DNA of 64,000 nt from the NCBI GenBank assembly GCA_040776985.1, contig JAXGZL010000001.1, positions 1-64,000 of the forward strand, written 5' to 3'. Source of the DNA: UBA6115 sp040776985. GTDB taxonomy: Bacteria; Bacillota; Clostridia; Christensenellales; Aristaeellaceae. The translations under genes were made by a program, and so were the position numbers. Below are positions 42,158 to 51,713 of this stretch, piece by piece. The notes under the pieces are model-generated. The model saw only the letters and a program-made list of their open reading frames with translations. It was not told the DNA's origin and searched no databases. Position 1 is the stretch's first letter. Each line of letters begins with the position of its first letter.

Positions 42158-42961
42158 ATGACCAATTTCGCCCTGAACAGCAAGGCTGTCAAAACCCAGA
42201 CCACCAACCAGACCAAGTTTGACATCAAAGAGGTGGACCTTTTCTACGGCCACTTCCAGGCCCTGAAAGGCATCAGCATGCAGATCCCGGAGCGCCAGGT
42301 CACCGCCCTCATCGGGCCGTCCGGCTGCGGCAAGTCCACCCTGCTCAAGTCCCTGAACCGCATGAACGACCTGATCCCCGGCTGCAAGGTGGCGGGCAGC
42401 ATCCTGCTTGACGGGGAGGATGTCTATGCCCCCGCCATGGAGGTGAACCTGCTGAGGAAGCGGGTGGGCATGGTGTTCCAGAAGCCCAACCCCTTCCCCA
42501 TGAGCATCTATGACAACATCGCCTATGGCCCCCGCACCCATGGCATCCGGGGCAAGCTGCGCCTGGACGCCATGGTGGAAAACGCGCTGCGGCAGGCGGC
42601 GCTGTGGGAGGAGGTCAGGGACGACCTGAAAAAAAGCGCCATGGCCCTCTCCGGCGGCCAGCAGCAGCGCCTGTGCATTGCCAGGTGCCTGGCGGTGCAG
42701 CCGGAGGTGCTGCTGATGGACGAGCCCACCTCAGCCCTGGACCCCATCTCCACCTCCAAGATCGAGGACCTTGTCCTGGAGCTGAAAAGCGAATATACTG
42801 TGATCATTGTGACCCACAATATGCAGCAGGCGGCCCGGATCAGCGACCTGACTTCTTTCTTCCTCCTGGGAGAGATGGTGGAAATGGACAGGACGGAGCG
42901 CCTGTTCTCAAACCCCGCGGACAAACGCACGGAAAACTACATCACAGGGAGGTTTGGCTGA
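42158..42961 (+). CDS. pstB: Phosphate ABC ATPase PstB
   Basis: A 267-residue ABC ATPase: Walker A GPSGCGKST near residue 50, the PstB-specific LKSLNRMNDL, Q-loop VFQKPNPFPMSIYDNIAYGPR, signature LSGGQQQRL near 165, Walker B LLMDEPTSALDP, and the PstB ending FFLLGEMVEMDRTERLF. It couples ATP hydrolysis to phosphate uptake. Its stop overlaps the phoU start by one base. Confidence 0.96.
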   Translation: MTNFALNSKAVKTQTTNQTKFDIKEVDLFYGHFQALKGISMQIPERQVTALIGPSGCGKSTLLKSLNRMNDLIPGCKVAGSILLDGEDVYAPAMEVNLLRKRVGMVFQKPNPFPMSIYDNIAYGPRTHGIRGKLRLDAMVENALRQAALWEEVRDDLKKSAMALSGGQQQRLCIARCLAVQPEVLLMDEPTSALDPISTSKIEDLVLELKSEYTVIIVTHNMQQAARISDLTSFFLLGEMVEMDRTERLFSNPADKRTENYITGRFG

Positions 42962-43632
42962 TGCGCAGACGCTTTGACGAACAACTCCTGGCGCTCAACC
43001 AGGAAATGATCGTGATGGGCAGCCTGATTGAACAGGCCATTGAAAATGTGAGCCAGGTGATCAGCAGCCGCAACATCGAGGCCGCCCGGGTGATCATGCG
43101 GGGGGACAGCGAGGTGGACCGCAAGGAGCGGGAGATTGAAAGCCTGTGCCTCAGGATGCTGCTGATGCAGCAGCCGGTGGCCAGCGACCTCAGGCTTATT
43201 TCCTCCGCCCTCAAGATGATCACCGACATGGAGCGCATCGGCGACCAGGCCTCTGACATCGCTGAGATCATCACCATGCCCCCCAAGGGGAATCTGATGC
43301 CCTTCCCCCGCCACCTGCAGCAGATGGCCGCGGAGACCGCCGCCATGGTGCACCAGGCCATAGACGCCTATGTGAAAAGGGACGCTGTGCTGGCCCGGGA
43401 AGTGATAGAGCGGGATGACGTGGTGGACCAATTGTTTGACGAGGTGAAGGAAGAGCTGCTGAAGATCATGAACGAGCACCTGAAAACCGGGAAACACGCC
43501 AACGGGATGCAGCTGCTTGACATGCTGATGATCGCCAAGTATTTTGAACGCAGCGCCGACCATGCCACCAACATCGCTGAATGGGTGGAGTACGCCGTCA
43601 CCGGACAGTACAAAGGAGAGACGCTTCAGTGA
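42961..43632 (+). CDS. phoU: Phosphate regulator PhoU
   Basis: A 223-residue helical protein made of two similar halves, each with the metal-binding pattern E/DxxxD (MERIGDQASDIAE near residue 80; FERSADHATNIAEW near 205). It signals phosphate sufficiency from the Pst transporter to the PhoR kinase. GGAGG lies just upstream, inside pstB. Confidence 0.93.
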   Translation: MRRRFDEQLLALNQEMIVMGSLIEQAIENVSQVISSRNIEAARVIMRGDSEVDRKEREIESLCLRMLLMQQPVASDLRLISSALKMITDMERIGDQASDIAEIITMPPKGNLMPFPRHLQQMAAETAAMVHQAIDAYVKRDAVLAREVIERDDVVDQLFDEVKEELLKIMNEHLKTGKHANGMQLLDMLMIAKYFERSADHATNIAEWVEYAVTGQYKGETLQ

Positions 43633-44312
43633 TATACTCTGTGGAGGACGACCAGCCCATCCGCGACCTGCTGCTCTACACGCTGCGCCAGGCAGGCTAT
43701 GAGGCGGAGGGCTTTGCGGACGGCAAGGCCTTTCTGGAGGCCCTGCGCCGCCGCCTGCCAAGGCTGGTGCTGATGGACCAGATGCTGCCGGGGCTCAGCG
43801 GGGATCAGCTGCTCCACCAGATGCGGCTGGATGACCGCACCCGGAACATCCCGGTGATCATGCTGACCGCCAGGGGCGCTGAGATGGACAAGGTGCGCTC
43901 CCTGGACGAGGGGGCGGACGACTATCTGGTGAAACCCTTTGGCGTGATGGAGCTGCTTTCCCGCATCCGGGCGGTGCTGCGCAGAAGCGGGCAGAAGGAA
44001 CTGCCGGAACAGCTGGCCCTGGGCCCCATCTTCCTGGACATGGGGCGCCGGGAGGTGACGGTGTCCGGGGAAGAGGTCACCCTGACCAACAAGGAGTTCC
44101 GCCTGCTGCACTTTCTGATGTCAAACCCAGGCCTGGTCTTTGGCCGGGACCAATTGCTTGACAGCGTCTGGGACACCGGCTTTGTGGGGGACACCCGCAC
44201 GGTGGACATGCACATCCGCACCCTCCGGGTTAAACTGGGGGAGGCCGCCGGCCTGATCCAGACGGTGCGCGGGGTGGGCTATAAAATGATGGAGGAGGCA
44301 CAGGCCCGGTAA
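43629..44312 (+). CDS. phoP: PhoP-like response regulator
   Basis: A 227-residue OmpR-family regulator: acidic EDD at 6-8, phospho-acceptor Asp50 (VLMDQMLPG), Lys in DDYLVKPF, then a winged helix with TNKEFRLLHFLMSNPG and ending GVGYKM. The start is a GTG at 43629 that overlaps the PhoU stop, with AAGGAGA upstream. Its place between phoU and a kinase and the Pho box upstream of pstS indicate the phosphate-starvation regulator. Confidence 0.9.
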   Translation: MIYSVEDDQPIRDLLLYTLRQAGYEAEGFADGKAFLEALRRRLPRLVLMDQMLPGLSGDQLLHQMRLDDRTRNIPVIMLTARGAEMDKVRSLDEGADDYLVKPFGVMELLSRIRAVLRRSGQKELPEQLALGPIFLDMGRREVTVSGEEVTLTNKEFRLLHFLMSNPGLVFGRDQLLDSVWDTGFVGDTRTVDMHIRTLRVKLGEAAGLIQTVRGVGYKMMEEAQAR

Positions 44313-44328
44313 TGGCGCCTTACATCTC

Positions 44329-45981
44329 ATGAGAAAACGCATATTCTTCGGTTTCATCGCCCTGATTGTGCTCTTTGGCACCCTTTCCGCGGTGCTGGTG
44401 TCCAGCATCATCTCAACCGTCATCCCCCAGCAGGTGCAAAACCGGCTGAACGAGGAAATGACCCTGCTGACCACCCGGATGGCGCAGGTGCCGGAGGCGG
44501 AGGCGATTGAAAGCCTGATCAGCACCTCCCGCATCACCCACATTGCCGCTGACGGCACGGTGCTGTTTGACAGCAAAAGCGCGGAACCCCTTTTGAACCA
44601 CGCGGACCGGGAAGAGGTTCAGGAAGCCCTGAAGACAGGCAGCGGCAGCGCCGTGCGCTATTCGGACACCATGCGCGCCAACATGATCTATGTGGCAAAG
44701 CGGATGGCGGACGGCAGCGTCATGCGCCTGGCCGCCTCTGAGCGGGCCAGCTTTGAAATGGCGGACAGCATGATGCCCTGGCTGGTCTTTGGCACCATTG
44801 GCCTGGTGATCTTCTGCCTGCCGCTGGCGGTGTGGTTTTCAAACCTGCTGATGAAGCCCATCCTGCAGATTGACCTGGACCGTCCGGAAGACAGCGTGGT
44901 GTATGACGAGGTGATGCCCCTGGTGCGCAGGATTGACGAGCAGGCCAAGCTGAACCGGGAGCAGATGGCCGCCCTGGAGCGGCGCCGCCAGGAGCTGGAC
45001 ACCCTGCTGTCCGGCATGAACGAGAGCTTCATCGCCCTGGACAAATCCCAGCGCATCCTGATGATCAACCCCTCTGCCTGCAGGATCCTGGGCATCGACC
45101 AGGACCAGGCGCTGAACAAGACCCTGCCGGAGGTGAACCGCAGCCCGGAGATGCTGTCCCTGCTGGAGCAGCTGGCGGCTGATGGCTGCGCCAGCGGCAT
45201 GATGAAAAAGGATCACCGCAGCTATCTGCTCTCCGCCAGCCAGGTGGAAAGGCGGGAAGGCGCGGTGCTTTTAATCAGCGACCAGACGGACAAGGTGGAG
45301 GGCGAGGCCATGCGCAAGCGCTTCACCGCCAATGTCTCCCATGAGCTGCGCACCCCCCTCACCACCATCTGCGGCTACGCCGAGACCATTGACAAGGGCA
45401 TGATCAAGCCGGAGGACATCCCCGGCTTCAACGCCACCATCCTCAGGGAGGGCAGGCGGATGATGAGCCTGGTGGAGGACATCCTGCGCCTGTCCCAGCT
45501 GGATGAGGGGCTGCCCCAGGGGAAAAGGGAGCGGGTCAGCCTACTGGAGGCGGCCAAGGCCGCCTGTGAAAGCCTCAAGCCCCTGGCCAAGGACAAAAAA
45601 GTGACGCTCTCCCTGGAGGGCGAGGAAGTCCATGTGAACGGCGACCCGGACCTCCTGCAGGAGATGTGCATCAACCTGGTGGACAACGCTATCAAATACA
45701 ACACCGAGGGCGGCGAGGTGAAGGTCAGCGTCCAGCCCCTGGTGGATGAGGTCATCCTGAGCGTGGCTGACAGCGGCATCGGCATCGAGAAGGAGCATCA
45801 GACCCGCATTTTCGAGCGCTTCTACCGCACTGACAGCAGCCGCTCCAAGGCGACGGGCGGCACAGGCCTGGGCCTTTCCATCGTGAAGCACGCGGCGGAA
45901 TACCACGGCGCCAAAATCAGCCTGGACAGCATCCCCGGCCAGGGCACCACCATCCGCCTTTCCTTCCCCCGGGTTTCATGA
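44329..45981 (+). CDS. phoR: PhoR-like sensor histidine kinase
   Basis: A 550-residue kinase: helix at about 7-27, extracytoplasmic part of about 110 residues, second helix near 148-168, a PAS domain (about 225-320, LSGMNESFIALDKSQRILMINPSACRILG), the phosphoacceptor NVSHELRTPLTT (His near 338) and HATPase motifs (NLVDNAIKYN, DSGIGIEKEHQTRIFERFYR, GGTGLGLSIVKHAA). Layout and place match PhoR. No strong ribosome site is seen upstream of the ATG. Confidence 0.9.
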   Translation: MRKRIFFGFIALIVLFGTLSAVLVSSIISTVIPQQVQNRLNEEMTLLTTRMAQVPEAEAIESLISTSRITHIAADGTVLFDSKSAEPLLNHADREEVQEALKTGSGSAVRYSDTMRANMIYVAKRMADGSVMRLAASERASFEMADSMMPWLVFGTIGLVIFCLPLAVWFSNLLMKPILQIDLDRPEDSVVYDEVMPLVRRIDEQAKLNREQMAALERRRQELDTLLSGMNESFIALDKSQRILMINPSACRILGIDQDQALNKTLPEVNRSPEMLSLLEQLAADGCASGMMKKDHRSYLLSASQVERREGAVLLISDQTDKVEGEAMRKRFTANVSHELRTPLTTICGYAETIDKGMIKPEDIPGFNATILREGRRMMSLVEDILRLSQLDEGLPQGKRERVSLLEAAKAACESLKPLAKDKKVTLSLEGEEVHVNGDPDLLQEMCINLVDNAIKYNTEGGEVKVSVQPLVDEVILSVADSGIGIEKEHQTRIFERFYRTDSSRSKATGGTGLGLSIVKHAAEYHGAKISLDSIPGQGTTIRLSFPRVS

Positions 45982-47174
45982 GGCGATTCCTCAAAAACCC
46001 TGAATATCAAAACCTTTCCCCCGGGGAAAAGCGAACGCGCTGGCGGGAGATCACCCTGGTTTTCCTGCGCCTGGGCCTGGTGGCCTTTGGAGGTCCCGCC
46101 GCCCACATCGCCATGATGGAAGCGGAGCTGGTGCAAAAGCGCCGCTGGGTCAGCCGGGAGGCCTTCATGGACTTCCTGGGCGCCACCAACCTGATCCCGG
46201 GCCCCAACTCCACCGAGATGGCCATCCACCTGGGCTTTCACCGGGGCGGGCCGATGGGGCTTCTCCTCTCCGGGGTCTGTTTTATTTTGCCGGCGGCGAT
46301 TTCCGTTCTGATCTTCGCGGTGCTCTACGCCCGGCACGGCCAGATCAACGAGGTGGCTGGGGTAATGGCCGGCATCAAGCCGGTGGTGATGGCAGTGGTG
46401 CTGCAGGCGCTGTACCGCCTGGGCAAATCGGTGATCACTGGCCCCATCGCGTCCCTCACCGCCCTGGGCGTGATTGGCCTCAACCTGGCGGGCATCTCCG
46501 AAATTCCTCTGCTGCTGATGGCCGCCGTCATGGTGATGCTGATCAAAAACAGGGACCGCCTGACCGGTCGTCTGGCGGCCCTTCCCCTGCTGGCGCAGAC
46601 CGCCTCCCCGGCGGCCCATCTGGCACAGCAGGCGGGCAGCGCCACCCTGGGCGGCGCTGCCCTGTTCTTCACTTTTCTGAAAATCGGGGCCTTTCTCTAT
46701 GGCTCCGGCTATGTGCTGCTGGCCTTCCTGGAAAGCGAGTTTGTGACCCGGCTGGGCATCCTCACCAACCAGCAACTGCTTGACGCGGTGGCCGTGGGCC
46801 AGTTCACCCCCGGCCCTGTTTTCACCACCGCCACCTTCATCGGCTACCTCCTGGGCAGCTTTGGCGGCGCTGCCGCCGCCACGGCGGGCATCTTCCTGCC
46901 CTCTTTCGTCCTGGTGTTCTTCTTAAACCCGCTGATTCCCCGCCTGCGCGCCTCCCGCTGGTTTTCCGCCGCCCTGGACGGGGTCAACGCCGCCTCCCTG
47001 GGCCTGATGGCCCTGGTCAGCGTCAAGCTGGGCCTCTCCTCCCTCACCGGCTGGTTCCCTGTCTTGCTGTTCCTATTATCCTTAACAGCCCTCCTGCGTT
47101 TCAAGATCAATTCCTTCTACCTGATCCTGGCGGGCGGGCTGCTGGGGTATCTGTATCAGTTAATCAGTCTTTAA
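45978..47174 (+). CDS. Chromate transporter-family protein, two-domain ChrA
   Basis: A 398-residue membrane protein with both CHR halves: the first with FGGPAAHIAMMEAELVQKRRWVSREAF and NLIPGPNSTEMA, the second with GSGYVLLAFLESEFVTRLGILTNQQLLDAVAVGQFTPGPVFTTATFIGY. ChrA exports chromate or sulphate-like anions. It overlaps phoR by four bases, so it is translated with the Pho operon; whether it moves phosphate-like anions is only a guess. Its stop overlaps the convergent fucosidase by 11 bases. Confidence 0.86.
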   Translation: MRRFLKNPEYQNLSPGEKRTRWREITLVFLRLGLVAFGGPAAHIAMMEAELVQKRRWVSREAFMDFLGATNLIPGPNSTEMAIHLGFHRGGPMGLLLSGVCFILPAAISVLIFAVLYARHGQINEVAGVMAGIKPVVMAVVLQALYRLGKSVITGPIASLTALGVIGLNLAGISEIPLLLMAAVMVMLIKNRDRLTGRLAALPLLAQTASPAAHLAQQAGSATLGGAALFFTFLKIGAFLYGSGYVLLAFLESEFVTRLGILTNQQLLDAVAVGQFTPGPVFTTATFIGYLLGSFGGAAAATAGIFLPSFVLVFFLNPLIPRLRASRWFSAALDGVNAASLGLMALVSVKLGLSSLTGWFPVLLFLLSLTALLRFKINSFYLILAGGLLGYLYQLISL

Positions 47175-48426
47175 GGGGTTCGAATAAAACCTCTGGCTCT
47201 GCCAGCTCCACCTTAATAACCAGGCCATTCCCCAATTCAGCCTTGGGCCAGGGAATGCGCCAGCTGGCGTCCCCTTCCCCGGTGGTACGAAGCGTAATCG
47301 GCAGTTCCTGCCCATCCTTTAAAAGGACAGCGCGCAGGGGCTTGTTTTTGATGCTCAGCAGGTAGATGTCTTCCCGCTTTTCCATCAGATGAAGATAAAG
47401 GGCATAAGGCTTCTGTGTGAACAGGCACCAGTCCCCCACATCGTAAGGGTAGGCCGGCACTGGTCTTGCGCCATAAACAGCTTCGCTGTTTTCTGCCATG
47501 AAGACGCCGATTTCCTCAAGAACCTTCAGACTGGGTTCCGGCACACGGCCCAGGGCGTCCGGCCCCACGTTCAGCAGATAGTTGCCGCCCCGACTCACGG
47601 TTTTCACCAGGCTTTTGATCAGGAAACGTGCGCTTTTCCAGTTGTTGTCAAACTGGCTAAAGCCCCAGGTGTGGTTGATGGTGGCGGGCACTTCAAAGGG
47701 CTTGGGATAAGGCAGCAGGGGCAGGAAGTTGTCCCCGGTGGTCATATAGTCCCCCAGGCCATGCCCAATGCGCCCACTGATCAGGCAATTGGGCTGCAAA
47801 CGCCGCACCAGGTCGGCCAATTCCTCTGACTCCGCCCGGGTCATCTGCATCGGCGTGTCAAACCAGATCAGCCCGATATCCCCGTAGTTGGTCAACAGCT
47901 CCCTCAATTGGGGGATGCACTTTTTGTCCAGGTAATCCCGGAAGCGGGGGTTGGGGTCGCAGACCGCTTCCTCAATGCCGCCCGGGTGATGCCAGTCCTG
48001 GGCCTGGGAGTAATAAAAGCACAGGGTCAGACCGTGCTTGTCGCAGGCCTTCCTGAAAGCCATTGCCACATCCCGTCCATAGGGTGTAGACTGCACCACA
48101 TTATAGGGATCCGCCTTGCTATCGAACATGGAGAAACCATCATGATGCTTGGCAGTGAACACCACATAGCGCATGCCCGCCTCCCGGGCAGCTTTCACCA
48201 GGTCATCCGCGTCAAACTGGACAGGGTTGAACTGGTCCGCCAACTTCTCATAAGCTTCCCTCGGGATGCGCAGATCATGCATGATCCATTCCGTGATGTT
48301 CTGGGTTCGTTGGCCTTCATAGGCGCCTGCCAGAACGGCATAAAGGCCCCAATGCACAAACAGCCCAAACTTGCCCTCTGTCCACCAGGGCGCTTTCCTG
48401 GCCACTTCATTCCGTTTTGTCTGCAT
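47164..48426 (-). CDS. Alpha-L-fucosidase (GH29)
   Basis: A 420-residue glycoside hydrolase of family 29, which removes terminal L-fucose. The start of the catalytic barrel is KFGLFVHWGLYAVLAG, followed by MRYVVFTAKHHDGFSMFDS, and the nucleophile region reads GLIWFDTPMQ, where the Asp is the likely nucleophile. A long signal peptide is absent, so it should act inside the cell on imported oligosaccharides. It closes the sugar-importer operon, which supports that. Confidence 0.86.
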   Translation of the reverse strand: MQTKRNEVARKAPWWTEGKFGLFVHWGLYAVLAGAYEGQRTQNITEWIMHDLRIPREAYEKLADQFNPVQFDADDLVKAAREAGMRYVVFTAKHHDGFSMFDSKADPYNVVQSTPYGRDVAMAFRKACDKHGLTLCFYYSQAQDWHHPGGIEEAVCDPNPRFRDYLDKKCIPQLRELLTNYGDIGLIWFDTPMQMTRAESEELADLVRRLQPNCLISGRIGHGLGDYMTTGDNFLPLLPYPKPFEVPATINHTWGFSQFDNNWKSARFLIKSLVKTVSRGGNYLLNVGPDALGRVPEPSLKVLEEIGVFMAENSEAVYGARPVPAYPYDVGDWCLFTQKPYALYLHLMEKREDIYLLSIKNKPLRAVLLKDGQELPITLRTTGEGDASWRIPWPKAELGNGLVIKVELAEPEVLFEPLKD

Positions 48427-48430
48427 CTGT

Positions 48431-49273
48431 CTATCCCTTCACGGCGCCGGAGGTCAGCCCCTCCACCACAAAGCGCTGCATCACCGCAAACATGATGGCG
48501 GTGGGCAGCAAGGCCAGCACGCCACCTGCCATCAGCACGCCCCACTTCACATCATATTTGCCGATCAGGGATTTAAGGCCCACCGGCACCGTCCACATGT
48601 CAGAGGTGCTGATGAAGATGGTGCCCGCAATCAGCTCATTCCAGGAGCCGATAAAGGCGAACACAAACACCGCCACAATCCCCGGGAACATGATGGGCAG
48701 AATAATCTTGAACAGTCCCTGCCACTTGGTGCAGCCGTCCACATAGGCTGCCTCCTCCAGGGTGTAGGGGATGCGCTCAAAGAAGCTGCGCATGGTGATG
48801 GCGCAGAAGGGCAGGTTCACCACCAGGTAGTACATGAACAGGCTGAACCGGGTGTTGATGAGGTTGGCGTTGGCGAAAATGATGTACAGCGGGATGATCA
48901 CCAGGATTCCGGGGATCATCTGGGTCACCAGGAAGAACAACAGCATGGCCCCTTTCCCCCTGAACTCATAACGGGCAAAGGCATAGCCGCCCAGAATGGA
49001 AAGCAGGGTAATCACAATGGCTGTGCTGCCGGACACCAGAACAGAGTTTTTCAGCATGGAGCCATAGTTATACATGGAGAACAACTGGTCATAGTTCTCC
49101 GTGGTGGGGGTGCTGGGCACATAGGTCAGATTCTGGGCGTCAATGATCTCCGCATGTGGCTTTAAAGAGGTGGCCACCATCCAATAAATGGGCAGAATCA
49201 CCGCCAGCAGATAAACAATCAGCAGCAGCACACGTCCAGTGGTGGACAGGCTTTTCTTCATCCTTCCAGTCAT
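48431..49273 (-). CDS. Sugar ABC permease, MalG/CUT1 type
   Basis: A 280-residue permease with six predicted helices and the EAA loop EEAAYVDGCTKWQGLFKIILPIMFPGI near residue 165. It pairs with the MalF-type permease upstream; they overlap by one base. No ATPase gene is in the operon, so a shared MsmX-like ATPase elsewhere is likely. Confidence 0.92.
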   Translation of the reverse strand: MTGRMKKSLSTTGRVLLLIVYLLAVILPIYWMVATSLKPHAEIIDAQNLTYVPSTPTTENYDQLFSMYNYGSMLKNSVLVSGSTAIVITLLSILGGYAFARYEFRGKGAMLLFFLVTQMIPGILVIIPLYIIFANANLINTRFSLFMYYLVVNLPFCAITMRSFFERIPYTLEEAAYVDGCTKWQGLFKIILPIMFPGIVAVFVFAFIGSWNELIAGTIFISTSDMWTVPVGLKSLIGKYDVKWGVLMAGGVLALLPTAIMFAVMQRFVVEGLTSGAVKG

Positions 49274-50256
49274 CAGAAATCACCTGCCTTATTGTATTTG
49301 GTCACTTTCAGGAAGATCACCGCGTAAACCGCCAGGATCACCATCAAAAGAACGCCCAGGGCAGAAGCCAGCCCGAAGTCGTAACCAGAAAATGCCCTGG
49401 TGTACATATAGGAGGGCAGGGTCTGGGAATGGTTGGCCGGGCCACCGCTGGTGATCACCACAATCAGGTCAAAGGAGTTGAAGACCCAGATGGTTCTGAG
49501 CAGCAGGGTCATGATCACCGTGGGTTTGATATAGGGGAAGGTGATTGCAAAGAAGCGCTTGATGGGGCCGCAGCCATCAATGTCCGCCGCCTCATACACA
49601 TCTTCCGGGATAGACTGCAGCGCCGCCAGATACATGATGGCGAAAAAGGGCACGCCCATCCATATCATGGCAAAAATCACCACCAGCAGCGAAAGCCCTG
49701 GCGTCCCCAGCCAGGCAATCTTTTCCCCAATCAGGCCCAGTTTCATCAAAAGGTCGTTGACAACGCCGTATTCCCCGTTGAAAGACCAGCGAAACATCAG
49801 CCCCACCACAAAGGCGGAAAATGCCCAGGGCAAGAAAACGATGGCCTGATAAATGCCACGCCCCCTGAACTTCCGGCGCAATGCCAGCGCCAGGGTCATG
49901 CCCAGCAGGAACTGCATTCCAACGCTTGCCACCACATACACCAGGGAGTTTCGGATGATCAGCCCAATATCCCGGTCAGCAAACAGGGTTTTGAAGTTGG
50001 CGAAGTTGTTGAAATAGTGTTTGCCTGGCTCGATAAGCTTATAGTTCTGCATGGACATTATAATGCTGTTGATTAGCGGATAGCCAAAGGCCAGCAGCAG
50101 CAAAACCAGCGCCGGCATGATGAACATATAGGGCTCCATCCTGCGGCTGAGCTGGAATTTGTGCTGGTTCTTCTTTTCATACTGGCGCAGCAGCCGGAAA
50201 CCCGCCACGAACAGGACAACAACCAGCAGGACATACAGCACGATTTGCCAAACCAT
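49273..50256 (-). CDS. Sugar ABC permease, MalF/CUT1 type
   Basis: A 327-residue permease with a helix near the N-terminus, then about six helices and the EAA loop VYEAADIDGCGPIKRFFAITFPYIKPTV near residue 225. The start at 50256 has GGAGAGGG upstream; a start seven codons earlier is less well placed. Confidence 0.9.
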   Translation of the reverse strand: MVWQIVLYVLLVVVLFVAGFRLLRQYEKKNQHKFQLSRRMEPYMFIMPALVLLLLAFGYPLINSIIMSMQNYKLIEPGKHYFNNFANFKTLFADRDIGLIIRNSLVYVVASVGMQFLLGMTLALALRRKFRGRGIYQAIVFLPWAFSAFVVGLMFRWSFNGEYGVVNDLLMKLGLIGEKIAWLGTPGLSLLVVIFAMIWMGVPFFAIMYLAALQSIPEDVYEAADIDGCGPIKRFFAITFPYIKPTVIMTLLLRTIWVFNSFDLIVVITSGGPANHSQTLPSYMYTRAFSGYDFGLASALGVLLMVILAVYAVIFLKVTKYNKAGDF

Positions 50257-50286
50257 GTGACCCTCTCCCCCTTTCATGGCGTGTTT

Positions 50287-50325
50287 AAAAAAGGCGGTCA
50301 GCCGGGGATTTGTCCCCGGCTGACC
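50287..50325 (-). terminator. Attenuator between the sugar-binding gene and permeases
   Basis: GGTCAGCCGGGGA-tttg-TCCCCGGCTGACC forms a perfect 13-bp stem (50296-50325). On the minus strand six T follow. Read-through would set the lower permease level. Confidence 0.85.
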
Positions 50326-50335
50326 AGGAACAATA

Positions 50336-51673
50336 TCAGTCGTCGCTCAGGCTCTTGGGCTGCTCCACGGCGCTGCCGGGATTGTCAGCCAGGTACTGTT
50401 GCATGCGTTTTTCCAGTTCCCCTGCCACCAGGCCCAGGGAGGTGGCGGCGTCCTGCTGCCCCAAGAGGTATTTCTGCATTTCCTCATGCATCATGCCCTG
50501 GTGCATGTCGGTGTAGCTGAAGGGCCCAAAGGCGCAGGGCACCACCAGCCGGGAGTCGTTGAGCTGCTGCATGAAACTGGCATAATAGCCATCCGGGCCA
50601 TACAGCGGATCATCCCCCACGTCCTTCTTGATGGGGATCAAGCCGGTCAATTTGCAGTACTCAATGTTGTTGTCAGGGCGGGTCAGGAACTCAATCAGCT
50701 GCCAGGCCGCTTCCGGATGGTCAGACCTTGCAGAGATGGAGTAGGCATAGGGGGAGTTGATGGTGTTGTAGATCTTGCCATCCACATCGCTCTCAGGCAT
50801 GGGCATCACCATCCACTGCTCATCCTTCATGTTGGCAATGCAGGTAGCCGCCACTTCAGAGTCGTTGATCAGGGTGCCGGTGAGGCCGCCAGTGAAGTTG
50901 TCCACCATCTCGATAAAGCCCCAGTTGATGGCATCCTTGGGCGCATTTCCATCCAGGTACAGGCCGCACCAGGTTTCATAGGCCTTGACCGCGTCCGGGG
51001 AGTTGAACAGGGCCTTGCCGTCATCGGCATAGGCCTTGCCGCCGGTCAGGGTCTGCAGATAGACAAACAGCGGGTCAAAGGCCCCTCTGGCCCCCCGGAA
51101 AGAGGTGCCATAGCGGTTCTTGCTGCTATTTGTCAGCTTGCGAACTGTGTCAAAGTATTCGGCGTAGGTCCAGCCCTTGGCGGGGTCCAGGTTCAGGCCT
51201 TCCTCGGCTGCCCAGTCCTTGCGCACAAAGACACCCTTCACCATCATGCCGTCGGGCACGGTGTAGATGTTGCCATACAGCTCTTTTTCACCTTTCCACA
51301 CCAGCTTGGTGACGGTGTCGGTGTACTGCTCCTCGGTTCCCTTGACATAGTCAGCCAGCGGAATCACCCAACCAGCGGCCGTAAACTGGCCAAGCCAGCC
51401 TGCCCAGGTGGTGATGACGTCAGGCATCTGGTTGGAGGTGCCCAGGATGGTCAGCTTGTTAGCCGCGTCATCCCAGGGCACGCTTTCATACACCACGGAG
51501 ATGCCGGTTTCTTCCTTGAACTTGGCAAAGGTCTTCTCAAAGTATTCCTGCCTGACAGGGCTGGGGGACACGTCAATAAAACGCAACTGGACATCAGCGG
51601 CCAGCGCCTCCAGCATCATCAGAGGCGTCAACAGCATCAGGCAGAGCAAAGCAGCAAGCAGTCTTTTTTTCAT
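50336..51673 (-). CDS. Sugar-binding protein of a CUT1 importer
   Basis: A 445-residue solute-binding protein with a signal peptide (residues 1-25, LCLMLLTPLMMLEALA) but no lipobox Cys. Family-1 pattern: LRFIDVSPSPVRQEYFEKTFAKFKEETGI, TAAGWVIPLADYVK, YAYSISARSDHPEAAWQLIEFL. With the fucosidase it probably brings in fucosylated or host-type oligosaccharides. AGGAGG precedes the ATG. It begins 40 bases after the Cys/Met enzyme gene, so the two may share a transcript. Confidence 0.9.
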   Translation of the reverse strand: MKKRLLAALLCLMLLTPLMMLEALAADVQLRFIDVSPSPVRQEYFEKTFAKFKEETGISVVYESVPWDDAANKLTILGTSNQMPDVITTWAGWLGQFTAAGWVIPLADYVKGTEEQYTDTVTKLVWKGEKELYGNIYTVPDGMMVKGVFVRKDWAAEEGLNLDPAKGWTYAEYFDTVRKLTNSSKNRYGTSFRGARGAFDPLFVYLQTLTGGKAYADDGKALFNSPDAVKAYETWCGLYLDGNAPKDAINWGFIEMVDNFTGGLTGTLINDSEVAATCIANMKDEQWMVMPMPESDVDGKIYNTINSPYAYSISARSDHPEAAWQLIEFLTRPDNNIEYCKLTGLIPIKKDVGDDPLYGPDGYYASFMQQLNDSRLVVPCAFGPFSYTDMHQGMMHEEMQKYLLGQQDAATSLGLVAGELEKRMQQYLADNPGSAVEQPKSLSDD

Positions 51674-51713
51674 AGAATTTCCTCCTGTTTATTCAGGCAT
51701 GACCCCATGCCTT

